DNA of 64,000 nucleotides from Tenrec ecaudatus (taxonomy: Eukaryota; Chordata; Mammalia; Afrosoricida; Tenrecidae), in the NCBI RefSeq assembly GCF_050624435.1, contig NC_134541.1:9066983-9130982 (forward strand), written 5' to 3'. The translations under genes and the position numbers were made by a program. This document shows positions 12,031 to 23,868 of the stretch, piece by piece. The notes under the pieces are model-generated. The model was given only the letters and a program-made list of their open reading frames with translations, was not told where the DNA came from and ran no database searches. Position 1 is the stretch's first letter. Every line of letters begins with the position of its first letter.

Positions 12031-12240
12031 AGTCTGGTCTGACTCGTAGTGGCTGAGAAAATGATGCGGCTTCCACATCTGACCTCCTCTGGGCTGTATA
12101 GACAAGGGAGGAGAAACTAGCTCCACACCCACTCAACATGGATTGCCATGAGGCAGAGGTAGGACATGTCTCCACCCTCCATCTGGCCTTCTCCCTCTGC
12201 TGACACCAAACCTTCCTCCCACTATACTCTTACTTCTTTG

Positions 12241-12712
12241 CTGGGTGTGTGAGGCCGGGTCACCTAGAGAAACAAATCCAGTGACATTCATAGATGTGTA
12301 AGCAAGAGCTTTATATCGAGAAGCATTTTTATATAAAAAAAAAAAACATCCCAGCCCAGTCCCACTCAAGTCCATGAGTCTGACGCTAGCCCATATGTTC
12401 CTCTTCAGGATCACCCAGCCGCATGTAATGATGCAGAATGCTAGAAGATCACAGGCCGATGGCTGCAAAGTCTTGTGGATCCAATGGCGGTGGAAGTATC
12501 ACAGGGCTCTGGTAGGTCCCCTAAGCGGCTCCCCAGTGAGAAGGTGAAGGCAGAGAGAGGGTGGGGGGTCAGTTCCCAGGGCACTCCTTATAAGAAGGCC
12601 ACACTCCACAAGGAGGCGCTATGAGGCTGTGACCTGATTGACAGGTTGAACACCACCCCTACACTTTTATATATCTTCAAGTTGACATGAAATTATATAA
12701 CCACCACGCTGG
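12241..12712 (+). repeat. ~500-bp dispersed repeat, copy 1
   Basis: CACCTAGAGAAACAAATCC near the start and GAAGATCACAGGCCGATGGC shared with copy 2 (here AGAAGATC...). Identity of the family is not known to me. Confidence 0.65.
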
Positions 12713-13727
12713 CTTTGTTAACCTGTTGCCAGGACTACTCAGAACTCACAGGCAATATTCATGATGATGGGGGTTGATTAGAGAGTGAATAGTTACCACC
12801 CGTCAGGATCAGAAAACATGAAGGTTAGTCTTTGGTCCACAGCAGGGTCGTGGTTAGCCCACAGTCAATCTCTGATCCTCAGCCACACGATCCGCTGGCC
12901 TCTTCCGTGTTCTGTGGGCCAGGAAGCCTGCCGGCTGCTCCACCTCACAGTGTCCTGGTCTCAGTGTCCAGGCCCTTCTGCTCTGTCTTGGAATGGCTCC
13001 TTTGCTCTGTTCTCTGGTCCCCCCGTCTCAGTGCAGTGGTCTCTGGTGCCTCTGGTCTCAGCCCCCTCCACTCTGAACAGAGTCTTGAATGTGCTCCACC
13101 AGTGGCTTCCTTGATGGTCCCTGGATCATTCTTCCTGCCTCTGAGATGCCTCACCCTTAGAGCCAAAGCTGACCAATCCCTGAGTGAGCGTCCTCTACAC
13201 CTGATTTGCATGGCCCCACCCAAGCATTTGGTGGATAGACAAGCACCACTAATAGATTTAACTTCTCTCCACTGCCCTAGTAAGACAAGTTAAATAGTAC
13301 TCTCTCCATGGGTTTCCGAGACTTTAGATCTTTTAATGTTATGCCTTGTTTTATTTTCTATGACTAAGGAAGCCAACTATGTTGAGACGGGATATCTATT
13401 CATGCTTTCCTTCGTTTCTGCTCATTGGCAATATTAACAGCTGATTCTCCTCCCTCTGATGAAAGTTGCCTCAGTTGCCTTTCCCTTTCCGGCTGATGAT
13501 GGTGTCTCTAATCTGTGATCATTAGATAACATGTGGGGCAGGTGTACAAAACAAATCAGGAACTCAGCGATTTCCTCTGTGACTTTCCAGTCTGCAGAGT
13601 CGCACCTGCCCTCCCCGTCTTTGTTAGACGCAAGGCTGATTTCACAGGTTGGCCTTGCACCATATAGGAAGTGGGTTAAAAAAATTAAAGAGTACAAGTC
13701 AGGAAACGATTTTGTAATTGTGCCCCT
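12713..13727. other. Intergenic, nothing recognised
   Basis: An open frame at 12832-13293 on + has no recognisable domain and repetitive Cys/Val/Ser/Leu content. A short antisense SINE scrap may lie at 13290-13330. Confidence 0.35.
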
Positions 13728-13912
13728 ATTATTGAGGGAGTGGTTATACACTGGTTTGCCAACCAAAAGGTCAGTAGTTTGAAACCACCGGCCACTCCAA
13801 GAGAGAAAGATAGGAGTTTCTACCCCTGTAAACAGTCTCATTCTCAGGAGCTCACTGGGTCACTATTAGTTGGCCTCAACTCAATGGCAGTGAGTTTGAG
13901 TTTATGGGGGGA
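13728..13912 (+). repeat. AfroSINE
   Basis: AACCAAAAGGTCAGTAGTTT, CCACCGGCCACTCCAAGAGA and CAATGGCAGTGAGTTTGAGT. Confidence 0.85.
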
Positions 13913-14124
13913 GAACTGTGGGGAAAGTTGAGATCATTAGCTCTTGATAACTAGAAATTACAGTTCATTGGCATTTTTAATTCTTACTGAACATATTTTA
14001 GATGCAAATATATTAGTGACTTTAAATACTAGGCATATAATTTTTACACTAAAACAGATAGAAAATTATTTTTATGTAGAAAGGAAGCAAATCAATATTT
14101 TTATTAAAACATTAAAGTTTTCTA

Positions 14125-14885
14125 ACAGATTTTTTGTTTTAATGTTAACAGTTTTATTTACTTATCAGTCACACATCACGCAATTGAATGCAATCATCAT
14201 CACAATAAACTTTAAAACATTTTCTTTTTTTTTGTGTTCACTATTACTAGCTCCCCATTCCCCACCTCCTCTACCATAACCCTAAAAAGCAGTCATCTAG
14301 TTACTGTCGCTGTAGATTTATATGAAATCACAACAAATAACCTCCCAACAACAATACTAAAATGAAACAGAGAAAACCTCAATTGAAAAGAAAGCAGAAA
14401 ATAAAATACAAACTAGAAAAAATTTAAATGCATCAAAAGGGAGAGCAAATAATGTGTTAAGTTTTGCCTCAACTACATTTCATTCATCCTCTTTCTATGC
14501 ATTCTGTCTGATAACAAGGCTACTAACATCCTGGCCAATGGTCACAGAAGATTCTCCAGCGGTGGAGTCCTTGTGGGGACCCTACAATTGGATTTTTGGA
14601 TTTCACTGTCATCCATACTGTGAGCACTGCAAACCAAGTGCTCAGAACTTAAGTTCAAATACAATCCCCTTCTCCAGTCTTGGATGTTATTGTTTACAAT
14701 TCTTGGATCACACAGGCTGGTATGCTTCTTCCACGTGGACTTAGCTGACTCCTCATCTAGATGGCTGCTTGTTTTCAGATAAGCCTTTTAAGACCACAGA
14801 TGCCATTCTTTCTGAGAGCTAGACACCATCTGATTACTTCACCACCCTTGGCTATAACTCCCATATCTTCATGATCTCTTCACGA
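14125..14885 (-). mobile_element. L1 3' UTR, antisense, older copy
   Basis: A/T-rich left edge (14210-14235), then AGCTCCCCATTCCCCACCTC, CACACAGGCTGGTATGCTTC and AGAGCTAGACACCATCTGAT. It shares blocks with 9520-9665 but is much more diverged. Confidence 0.7.
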
Positions 14886-15087
14886 GGGAAAGTAGTGAGT
14901 AGGGCCACGTCATAAGAACGAAATTGTTCTTAGATTGGGAGTATGATTGAGTGGGAACTCAAAGTCTGTTCATATATCTATGGTTTGTATGTGTCACTGG
15001 TCCACTTGAGAGATATCAGGATCATTTTATCGGGAATAAAAATCATCCTAATGGAGCAAACGGTGAGTCAATTGAGAGTATCAACAC

Positions 15088-15215
15088 TCAGAGGCTGTAG
15101 ATCTCTACTGAAGCAGAACATTTCATCTTTCTCCCTCAGAGCTTGTGGGGGGGTTCAAGCTGCTGACTTAGGGGTTGGCAGCTCAACTCGTAGCCCATTA
15201 GGCCCCAGGGCTCCT
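15088..15215 (-). repeat. AfroSINE fragment, antisense
   Basis: TTTCTCCCTCAGAGCTTGTG ... TTAGGCCCCAGGGCTCC. Confidence 0.75.
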
Positions 15216-15269
15216 TGTTGTATGGCTAATGATTATAAAATACTTGGCACATAGTAGGGCCTCAGTAAA

Positions 15270-15390
15270 TTACAGCCAGCAGTACAGGGTCTCCGAGGCT
15301 ATAAATCTTTAAAGGAACATGTAGGCTCATATTTTCCCCACGGAGCTGCTGGTAGGTTTGAACCACCAGCCTTGTCAGCGCAATAGTAAA
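15270..15390 (-). repeat. AfroSINE fragment, antisense
   Basis: CAGGGTCTCCGAGGCTATAA and CACGGAGCTGCTGGTAGGTT. Confidence 0.65.
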
Positions 15391-15534
15391 ATTATACTTG
15401 AACTTCAGGGTACATACTATAGTTTTTCTTCTCCTTCGAAGTGGAGCAATTTTTAAATGATGAACCTGTTCAAAAGTTCTACCCGTGCAATTGCATTTTG
15501 AAGAGTATTTTTTAAGATCTATAATTTTGTGTAG

Positions 15535-15757
15535 GCAGCTACGGTGGCATTGTGGTTACATTGGGCTGCTCACTGCAAGCCCCATAGTTCCAAACCACCA
15601 GCCGCTCCTTGGGCCAAAGATGAGGCTCCCTCCTCCCTGCACTAGTTACAGTCTCAGGAACCCAGGGGGACAGTTCTACTGTGTCCCATAGAGTCACTAT
15701 AAGGTTACTATGAGCTGGAACTGACTTGAAGGCAGTAAGTGTGGTTTTTAAGCTAAC

Positions 15758-15760
<3 letters not shown>
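15535..15760 (+). repeat. AfroSINE
   Basis: GGTGGCATTGTGGTTACATT through CCACCAGCCGCTCCTTGGGC to GACTTGAAGGCAGTAAGTGT; its tail passes into a (GT)n tract. Confidence 0.88.

Positions 15761-15795
<35 letters not shown>
15760..15795 (+). repeat. (GT)n microsatellite
   Basis: About 17 GT units at the 3' tail of the SINE. Confidence 0.95.
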
Positions 15796-15796
<1 letters not shown>

Positions 15797-15799
15797 ACA

Positions 15800-16438
15800 C
15801 ACGAGCTCGCACACGCTAAACCTGCACTATACTTTCACTCGCCAAAATGACAAAAGTATACTAAAATATTATAAAACTACTACAGGGTCAAAATGACTTT
15901 CATGAAAACAATGGTTAGTTGTGTTCTTCCTGATATTTCAAGTGTTCGGTTTAGCCTCCCTCGGCCTTACATACGCGTGACCCAAATGTGCCCATGAGAA
16001 AAGCAGGCTCCGGCTCCGGCTGGTTACTGAACGCCCTGGAAGCCACTCGGCTCTTAGGGGAGGGAGCGCAGTCCCCCGAAAGCTGGTGAGAGCCAGTGAG
16101 CATTTGTGCTGTACGGGACTGCCCTCCGATGACACGCTCCAGAATGTAACCACAACAGCTTCCTCCAAAAACAAAGACTGGATTGTTGCGGATGTCTTTC
16201 TGTTTATCTGGGAATGAGGAAGTAATCAATAATCAATTGCCTATTATGCGCCGACTGCACACCTGCCAAGGAAACAGCTCCGTGTCCACGACTCTGGGGA
16301 AGAAACAAAGGAGGAGATGCGGCCCATAGTTTCAGGAAGGTCTTTGTCTAGTTAAGGAGACAACCCCAGGACCAATGTAATAGATAAAGATGATGACATT
16401 AATGATGAGAGAGCCAAATCCGTGTGTCTCTTCTCCTC

Positions 16439-16439
<1 letters not shown>
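15800..16439. other. Intergenic, nothing recognised
   Basis: No gene. TTGCCTATTATGCGCCGACTG near 16235 hints at a MIR/L2 scrap. Confidence 0.3.

Positions 16440-16478
<39 letters not shown>
16440..16478 (+). repeat. (GT)n microsatellite
   Basis: About 19 TG units; open frames encoding Cys-Val or His-Thr runs here come from this tract. Confidence 0.95.
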
Positions 16479-16479
<1 letters not shown>

Positions 16480-16480
<1 letters not shown>

Positions 16481-17447
16481 CGATTGGTTCTTGGTGAAAA
16501 TATCCACAGGCCAGCACACTCAGCAATGTCGACACACATTGGTGGCCTCGGTTGCTGCCGTCATACCATGTCAACATTCTCCTTGTCCCATTCTAGTGGC
16601 TTCACCCCATGCACTCAACCTCCCTGCTCCCCAAGTGTCTACCCCATGTTTTGGGGGTCCTGTTGCCCAGGTGGTCTCATCCGGATACCTTTATAAATGA
16701 GCACAGCACCTAAGGCGTCAGTCTGAGCTACACTGCTCTTCAGGTAAAAGGTGACTTCAGGAATGCCTTTGTATCAGGTGCTAAGATGACCTCAGAGCCA
16801 ACGGTCTTGGCGATTCCCCTGCTCCATGGTCCGAGGAGGTCTGGCTTCTTTTAAGAATTAGAGGTCCTGTCCCACATTCTCCCCCTTTCTATCAGTGTCC
16901 ACCTCCCCTGTCTTTCTTCTTAACTGTAAAGATTTTAGAGTCTTTACGGTAAAACCTGCACAAGTCAGGGCAGAAGAAGGCAGAAGCGCACCGAAGAAGG
17001 GAAGCGCGGTGTTTTCCATTAAGACACAGAAACAGAAAGAACAGGGTCTGGATACAAGTCAAAACAGAAAGGTTGGCCGACCACTGGGGAAGTCCTGCTC
17101 TCACGGGCTTGTGTGGGCGCACTGAAGGAGGGGGAGGGTGCGCACCACACCTGCTGACACTGTCAGAGGGGACACCAGAATGACCCCAGTGGCCGTGGGT
17201 AGGCACTTGTAGTAGGGGAGGGACCACCATGGCATCCTGCCACTAGGGTGGTGTCACCTGTTACCTTCCAGCCAAAATCTGAATGTTTCCAACCCAGTGC
17301 CCACCATCGGATAAAGAAGACAGTCTCCCCATTGGCCAATGGGAGAGAGGAGCCATGGACGAGGGGCAGGAGGCGTCAGGCCCTCAGCCCTGGGCAGGTG
17401 GTGACATTCACTGAGTGGTATGTGTGACACCAACCCCACACTCAGGG
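16480..17447. other. Intergenic, nothing recognised
   Basis: Unique sequence without a recognisable gene or repeat. Confidence 0.35.
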
Positions 17448-17910
17448 GCTTTCCTTTAAACTTTCTATTGTAGTTCAGGGGAACGCGTGCAGAGCGCGTT
17501 AGTTTTCCGTCCAGCAATCTGTGCACATTCTGTTTCATAACACAGGTGCCATCCCCGCAGTGAACAGTGTTCTTCCCACTTCCTTCTGGGGGTCCACTTT
17601 CTGTCCCCCTATCTTTCCTGCCTCTTCCGGACTTCTGAGCTTTGCTTCCTGGTTAGTTCTGCCCACTGGCTCTCCTCTGTTCAACTGAGCAGCCCCTCCT
17701 CGCTGGTGTTAGGGTTCACTTTATAGTCCCCTCTAAGGGCTTCATTCTAAGGGCCACCATCTCAGAGTTCCACCCATCTCTATCAGACTGGGGAGTTGGA
17801 TTTTATTTTTATTTTCTTTGTAATTTTATCCTACTTCTTTCTTTCCTCCCATCCGGCCTAGGACCCTCTGCTCTGATCCTTGGCAGAGCAGTTGGCTTAT
17901 GTCGGGGACT
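17448..17910 (-). mobile_element. L1 3' UTR fragment, antisense
   Basis: CGTCCAGCAATCTGTGCACA, CTTTCTGTCCCCCTATCTTT and GACCCTCTGCTCTGATCCTT follow, in order, the reverse of an afrotherian L1 3' UTR as remembered from elephant copies. Confidence 0.65.
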
Positions 17911-17934
17911 TACAATGACTTTGTCACTGTCAGG

Positions 17935-18020
17935 GATTTTAGAGAGATAAATAAACTTGTCTCAGGTTTATCCAGCAGCTAAATGGCTGAACTGGGATTT
18001 GAACTACCTAAACCTCCCAT
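17935..18020 (-). repeat. MIR-like ancient SINE, antisense
   Basis: TAAATAAACTTGTCTCAGGT and GCTGAACTGGGATTTGAAC resemble the reverse MIR consensus. Confidence 0.4.
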
Positions 18021-18689
18021 CGAGAAAAGTGCTGGACAATGCTTATGTCAAACCCAACTGTAGAATACACCTGGTATTAGGTTCCTAATTGGACACTTTT
18101 GCCCTACTATCTATCCAGCCCTTGGTGACCCAGGCCATGTGCTGGGACTTTAGACTCTGCTTTTTCTAGGCACCCAACATCCTACGCCGGCTATGCCAGA
18201 AGGACTCCTTGTGAAAACCCACTAAGTGAACTCACTAACCTCAGACTCACCTGGAGCACTTCAACCTGTGAGAAGCAGATGACTACTAGCCCAAGGCCAT
18301 AGGACAGGCAGCTGTTGGACTTTGATTCAGATCTCTTGCCTTGAGGGTGGACAGTGAATGGTGGCCCAGACCGATCATATATTTACTATCCTAATGCCTT
18401 CTTTGACTTATCATGATATGTATTAGTCTGGTAGGCTAGGCGTAGCCCTGCCATTAGGAATGGATATCATTGAAAGGTGTTGTGTGTGTGTGTTTAAAAT
18501 AAATAGTTTTCTTCATTCAGTTATGCAATTTCCAGGGTAGAAATTGTAGCGACTAAGTTGAGCACACACTACAAAAATTGACATCCAAGTTGCCCCCTTG
18601 CTGTGAAGTCGAAACACCCAAGGCATGTTGGACAGCCTGGTTATGTGCAGATATTTCGAGTCGGTAGCTAGCCTGGGTTTCTGTGCTAC

Positions 18690-18858
18690 AGAGGATCCTT
18701 CGGTTGCACCGGGGTTAAAGCACTCAGCTGCTCACTGGAAAGTCAGAGGGTGGACCCCACCAGCCAGTGCGCTAGAAAAGGATGCGGCAGTCAGCTTGCA
18801 GAAAGATCGGAAACCCCATGGGGGCAGTTCTTCTCTGTATCAGCAATGACTCCAGGTA
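18690..18858 (+). repeat. AfroSINE
   Basis: CGGTTGCACCGGGGTTAAAG through AACCCCATGGGGGCAGTTCT. Confidence 0.75.
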
Positions 18859-18954
18859 ACTCGGAGCTTGTTGCAGATGTTGCTTTCTGAGCCTTCTTCT
18901 CAGAGCATTTCAGGAGATTGGCTGACAGGGCCATGCCTATGTCTAGGAGACTTG

Positions 18955-19170
18955 AAGAGTCCTGGTGGATCCACCGTGAGCTGCCAGCCACAAGGTCCAC
19001 AGTTGGAAACCACCAGCCACTCCGAGGGAGAGTGCTGAGGCTTCTACTCCTGTCAGGAGGCACCGTCTCGGAAGCCCACAGGAGCAGTTCTACCCTGTCC
19101 TACAGGCTCGCTGTGAGTCGGCCTCTACTCGGGGGCAGTGAGGTGTTGGTTTGTTTGTTTAGGAGGCTTG
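18955..19170 (+). repeat. AfroSINE
   Basis: AGAGTCCTGGTGGATCCACC through GCAGTTCTACCCTGTCCTAC and a (GTTT)n tail. Confidence 0.88.
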
Positions 19171-19279
19171 AGCTGCACTGTGAGGGTATCTGTAACTGCA
19201 TCTACCCAACAAATGTTGTCCAAGATCTCACCATGCAGCGCTCATGCCTAAGTGTGAGCAAAACGTGCAAGCCCCAGTG

Positions 19280-19475
19280 AACATCAACTTAACTGGGTTC
19301 TGACTCAGCGCAGCCCTGCCTGATTCCGGGTACACCTGTGTGCCCTAAGCTTCTTCATGGCCTGGCCCTTTCATAGAAGACTCCCAGGCCTTTCTTCCCA
19401 GCCCCTTCTGGGAGGATTTGAACTGCCAATCTTTCAGTCAGCAGCCAAGCGCTCTGTCATTTGTGCCGCTCCAAG
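19280..19475 (-). repeat. AfroSINE, antisense
   Basis: GGGTTCTGACTCAGCGCAGC, GAACTGCCAATCTTTCAGTC and CATTTGTGCCGCTCC. Confidence 0.65.
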
Positions 19476-19539
19476 ACTTCTCATTGCACCAGGAAACCAG
19501 TTGCCTTGGCGCTGATTTGAATGCCTGGTGCTCTTGCGT

Positions 19540-19680
19540 GTGTCGTCAGAGCAGAACTGTGCTCCACAGGGTCTTCAGGGACTGCTTGTTTGTTCTTCCG
19601 TGCTGTCTGTAGGTAGGCTTGAACTGCCAACCTTCTGATGGGTAACCGGGAGGATGAACTGTGTGCACCACCCAGGACCA
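19540..19680 (-). repeat. AfroSINE fragment, antisense
   Basis: CAGAACTGTGCTCCACAGGG and GAACTGCCAACCTTCTGATG. Confidence 0.6.
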
Positions 19681-19764
19681 AGCAAAGGATATTAAGCAAA
19701 ATAACCAAACTGAAGGAACAAAGCATCTAGGGTCTTTGCTCTCCCGCCCATTCTGAGTCATGAC

Positions 19765-19940
19765 AGTGCCCCCCTCCTCCTACCCCACTGTGCTGCAGGG
19801 TAGGATGTCACTCCGTAGGGCTTTCTTGGCCATCATGGACGCAGACTGCCAGGCCTTTCTTCCACCTCACTCAGCAGGAGTGCTGGATCCACCATCCTCG
19901 AGACTGCCAACCTTTAGTTTAGAAGTCAAGTGCAAGCCAT
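19765..19940 (-). repeat. AfroSINE fragment, antisense
   Basis: GCAGACTGCCAGGCCTTTCT and GACTGCCAACCTTTAGTTTA; third antisense copy in a row. Confidence 0.6.
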
Positions 19941-20397
19941 CAGGGTTTGTGTTTGCCAGCCCTTGCCCTCCTGCCAGCTCCTTGCCCTCAAATTGTTGTG
20001 TGTGCACAGGTGGACACACACACACAGCCGTCTGCAGTGACTCACTGTGGGGCTGGCGCAGGAACATCATCACCCGTCTCAGGACTTGGTGAGCTTCCCT
20101 GGAGCCCAAGAGTAGGCCTGGACCTGTCTAAGAACAAAGGCCAGATTAATAAGGCGCCTTCAGATCTCGCTCATCAGGAACTCCCCGCAAAGGCAGGGCG
20201 GCTCACCGAGGCTAAGGGATGAATGATGGTTGGGGCCAAGGGAGGGGCAGGGAGTTTCCGAGATGGGGCTCCCAGCAGTCAGTGGGGGGTTATTTGCACC
20301 CCTCGAGGCTGGGAGTGCATCAACAATCACACCAGAACCCCCAAAGAACCAGTCTTGTTTTCCTCTACAAACAAAAAATAAAAATTCAAAAAAATAG

Positions 20398-20595
20398 CTC
20401 TCAGCCATCAAGTCGATTTTGACTCATCATAAGCCCTTGTAGGACAAGGTAGAACTGTCCTTGTGGTTTCTAAGACTGTAACCCTTGATGGGAGTGGAAG
20501 CCTCATCTTTCTCCCCAAGAAGGGCCTGGCGGTTTTGAACTGCTGACCTCATGGTTAACAGGCCAGTGCATAACCACTATACCACCAGGGCTCCA
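20398..20595 (-). repeat. AfroSINE, antisense
   Basis: CAGCCATCAAGTCGATTTTG through GGTTTTGAACTGCTGACCTC to ATACCACCAGGGCTCC; full length. Confidence 0.92.
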
Positions 20596-20599
20596 GCTA

Positions 20600-21389
20600 A
20601 ACTGGCATCCATATCACTGGGTCCTTTCTGCATTGGACATGGGAAGCCAATTGTCTTCAAACAGGAGTTGCCTTGTTTAGCCAGCAGGAGACTTATGTAC
20701 ACTGGTACACCAAATACCTTGGAGAGATTCAGTGGTGAGGACATGCCATGGCCTCATAAAACAACTTAGCAGTAAAGTCACCCCGAAACTTTCAGGATTC
20801 TCCCTGCTTCTCCAGTGGCCCTGCAGAGAGAGATAAGAAGGGGGGAAAGTCCCCCAAATTCAAAAGTTGAAGTCTCAATACTGCGTTTAGGGGATTTCCA
20901 AATACCAGCAGGCATGATCTACTCTACACCACACCCCACTGCAGATGTAGGTACCCACGGGGGACCAAACGGGCAGTGTTCACACCATGCCACCCCACAC
21001 TGTCAGGGCTCCTGGGTGATGCACCTCAGAATAAAGGCCCAGAGATCTGTTTCTAGAAGCGCACAGTCATGAGAAGCCTACAGTGCACTGTTCTAGTCTC
21101 TACCCCACGTCCTAAGTCACTGGGGGCCACACCCAATACTGGTAGTCATTCTGAGCCACTCTTTGGGGAGTGGGGGGGGGGGAATATTCCCATTTAAGTA
21201 ATATTTCCAATATTCAGAGACTTACAAAAAGGGTAATGAGATATAACACGATGAGTGGTTCTTACTTGAGAAAGGATAGTAACGTATAACATGATGTATC
21301 TGTGTGTATTTATTAAGGGCTCAGGACAAATTCAGAAAACATTGGGTTTGAAGCTTGCTTGAGCGTCCAGTTAACTAGTTATAAATATA
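20600..21389. other. Intergenic, nothing recognised
   Basis: No gene or repeat named; a poly-G run lies at 21170-21182. Confidence 0.35.
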
Positions 21390-21479
21390 TCTTATTTTGA
21401 AATAATAAAAAAATGGGGCAAAAACACCCGGCGGGCTGGATAAATGTCCTCCCCACAGGCCATAGTTTGAGGACCGCTG
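21390..21479 (+). mobile_element. OC1 (OposCharlie1)-like hAT fragment
   Basis: Ends GGCCATAGTTTGAGGACCGC-TG, preceded by CCCGGCGGGCTGGATAAATG, both typical of the OC1 right end as I recall it. No matching left end (CAGCGGTCCTCAAACT) was found within 300 bp, so it is truncated or diverged. Confidence 0.6.
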
Positions 21480-21589
21480 GTCAATAGTCTTCGTCCGAGA
21501 CATTGATCCGTGGTTCTCCTTTTTCTGTCTGGCTTTCCCCGACCTATGAGGGAACTGAAATTACTGTCCCTTGGGCCAGGGCACATTAC

Positions 21590-22060
21590 TTCTCCAGGTG
21601 ACATCTTTCCTTTAAACACGTTAACAGAGGTCTGTGATGACAGACTAGCCCAGTGCAATATGCCGTGTGAGTCCTTGACTGCGCTTCTGGGAGCGTTGGT
21701 GTGGATCCAGTCCAAATGAAATCCGTGACAATTTCATCCTTTCCTCCACTGATCACGGTGCTGCTTTGGGGTCCAGGTGTGATGACTTGGGATTTCTTGG
21801 TGGTGAGGTATAATACATACTGAGAGCTTATTGACCTTCATCAATAAGGGCTTGGACGTCCTCTTCACTTTCAGCAAGCAGGGCTATGTCATTTGTATCT
21901 CCCAGGCTGTTAATGATTATATCATTGATAACCTACACCTATGGGGGCAGGAGTACTCCCGTGGTGTCATTCTCATCTCCCATATAGGAGGCCCAGGCTC
22001 AATTTCCAGCCAGTACCCTTGATGCACGTCCATCACCGGTCTCTCCGTGGTTGTTTGCAT
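21590..22060 (-). mobile_element. RTE/BovB-like LINE fragment, antisense
   Basis: GGTGACATCTTTCCTTTAAA, GGTGAGGTATAATACATACT and TCCTCTTCACTTTCAGCAAG match the reverse of the RTE reverse-transcriptase region. It overlaps the segment present at 54895-55130. Confidence 0.75.
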
Positions 22061-22244
22061 GTTGCTAGGATGCTGAATGGTTTCAGTGGAACTTCCCGCC
22101 TAAGGCAGGAAGACTAGGAAGAAAATCTTGGAGACCTACTTCTGTAGATCACAAAAGCCTGGTCCCCTTGTACCTGAGGGGCCAGCAGGAGTCCAGAGCC
22201 AACCGAAAGGCAGGAACAACAAGAAAAGTAGCATCTGTTATAGA

Positions 22245-22302
22245 TTACCTACAGGGTGGCTAGGAGTCAGAATTGACTCGGTGGCAGCGAGTGAGTGAGG
22301 GG
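22245..22302 (+). repeat. AfroSINE 3' fragment
   Basis: GGGTGGCTAGGAGTCAGAAT then GACTCGGTGGCAGCGAGTGA. Confidence 0.75.
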
Positions 22303-22351
22303 CGCTATAGCATCTTTTTGTGGGATGAGTTGCAGACCACCATGTTGAAAA

Positions 22352-22553
22352 TCAGAACCCACTGCCATCAAGTCAATGTTGACTCACAGTGACCCTATAA
22401 GACTGGTGGAAGTGCCCCTGTGAGTTTAAGAGACGAACTCTTCACAGAAATAGAAAGACCCGTCTTTCCCCTTCAGAGAAGCTGGTGGTTTCAAACTACT
22501 GACCATGCATTTAACAACCCAATGCCTGGCCATTAGATTCCCCAGGCTCTTAC
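22352..22553 (-). repeat. AfroSINE, antisense
   Basis: CCACTGCCATCAAGTCAATG through CTTCAGAGAAGCTGGTGGTT to AGATTCCCCAGGCTC. Confidence 0.9.
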
Positions 22554-22559
22554 AGACCA

Positions 22560-23087
22560 CCAATGTACCTGCAAATGGAGTCTCACAATAAGGTGAGTCA
22601 CATGATTGTTTTGGCTTCCCAGGGCATATGAAAGTTATGTTTATACTTGCCTATGTAGTGAGCAATAGCGTACACAAAAGTTAGAGATACTTCAGGATTT
22701 CCCAGAAGGTGGCATACATGCTGCTGCAAAAATGGTATCGGTGGACCGCGATGCTCACTTGCTCAATGCAGGGTTGCCGCTGACTAACCTCCCATTTGTT
22801 AAAAAAAAAAAAAGCAATATTTGCAGAGCACAGGAAAGCAAGGCATAAGGTAATGAAGCATGCTTGTGGATGGTATGTTATATAAATAGGTTCATCTATA
22901 AACTACAATCTACATAAGTAGCTATTATTTTTATTAGCATAAATGGTCATTAGCCACGCGGGTTGCCTCTGAAATGCCAGTACTCAAAATCGGGTTGAGC
23001 TGCGTCGGCTTTTGAGAAGTGAGTTCACCAGGGAAATACATGTAAAAAGAAGCTTATAAGCGGTTAGCAGGGCCGGAGAGGAGGGAA
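22560..23087. other. Intergenic, nothing recognised
   Basis: Holds an A13 run at 22800; no gene seen. Confidence 0.35.
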
Positions 23088-23232
23088 CTCGGCTGGATGG
23101 ACTGACACAGCGGTTCCGTTCAACAATGGGCTCAGACAAAAGCATCATTGTGAGGATGGTGCAGGACCGAGCGGGATTTCATCCGGTTGTGCACCCGGTC
23201 ACTGTGAGCTGGAATCTAACAACAACAGAAGC
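23088..23232 (+). mobile_element. RTE/BovB-like LINE 3' end
   Basis: GGATGGACTGACACAGCGGT through GTGAGGATGGTGCAGGACCG to TAACAACAACAG. Confidence 0.8.
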
Positions 23233-23367
23233 AAGGTGAGGAGGGACAAGGGGGAGCTTAAAGACAGCCAGAGATCAAGCTTCCTTTCCCTTCTTAGCCA
23301 TTTCCAGCTTTGCACATCACTTCGGCCTCAAGTTATAGATTCATTTGAGACTTGATTCTTAGATCCA

Positions 23368-23552
23368 GTCGGGTGGCTATGCTTGGGCCACTAGCCACAA
23401 AGCCAGCAGTGCAAAACCACCAGCGGGCCCTCAGGAGAAAGGTGAAGCTTTCTATTGCTGTTACAGGCTCAGAAACGACAGGGGCAGTTCTCCCTGCCCT
23501 GCAGCGTCTCTGTGAGTCAGTATTGACTCCGTGGTAGCGGGTGCCTCACCAT
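23368..23552 (+). repeat. AfroSINE
   Basis: AAAGCCAGCAGTGCAAAACC through GGGGCAGTTCTCCCTGCCCT. Confidence 0.85.
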
Positions 23553-23689
23553 TCTGCCTTGTATACCTCCCTGTTTGACCTCAAGTTATAGATTTATTTT
23601 AGCCTTGGCTTTTATTTAATCCAGTTAAGGAAGCTTTGTTCCTGCTATATATGCCAGAGCTATGGAACAACAATTGCAGGATCATAAGC

Positions 23690-23868
23690 AGCCCTGGTGG
23701 TGTGGTGGTTACATGTTGGGCTGTGAGCCTCATGATCAGCAGTTCAAAACCACCAGCAGCTCCTCGGAAGATAAACTGGGCTTTCTAGTCCCATAACAGA
23801 GTTTCAGAACCCACAGGGGGTGGCCAGGAGTCAGTATGGACTTGATCGCCGTGAGTTTGGTTTGGGCT
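23690..23868 (+). repeat. AfroSINE, first of a head-to-tail trio
   Basis: AGCAGCCCTGGTGGTGTGGT through GTCAGTATGGACTTGATCGC and GTGAGTTTGGTTTGG. Confidence 0.9.

Noticed and set aside
12832-13293. 153-codon + frame
   Set aside because: No domain, no splice context, and competing frames of similar size on both strands.
16422-16700. Frames with Cys-Val or His-Thr repeats
   Set aside because: They are translations of the (GT)n microsatellite.
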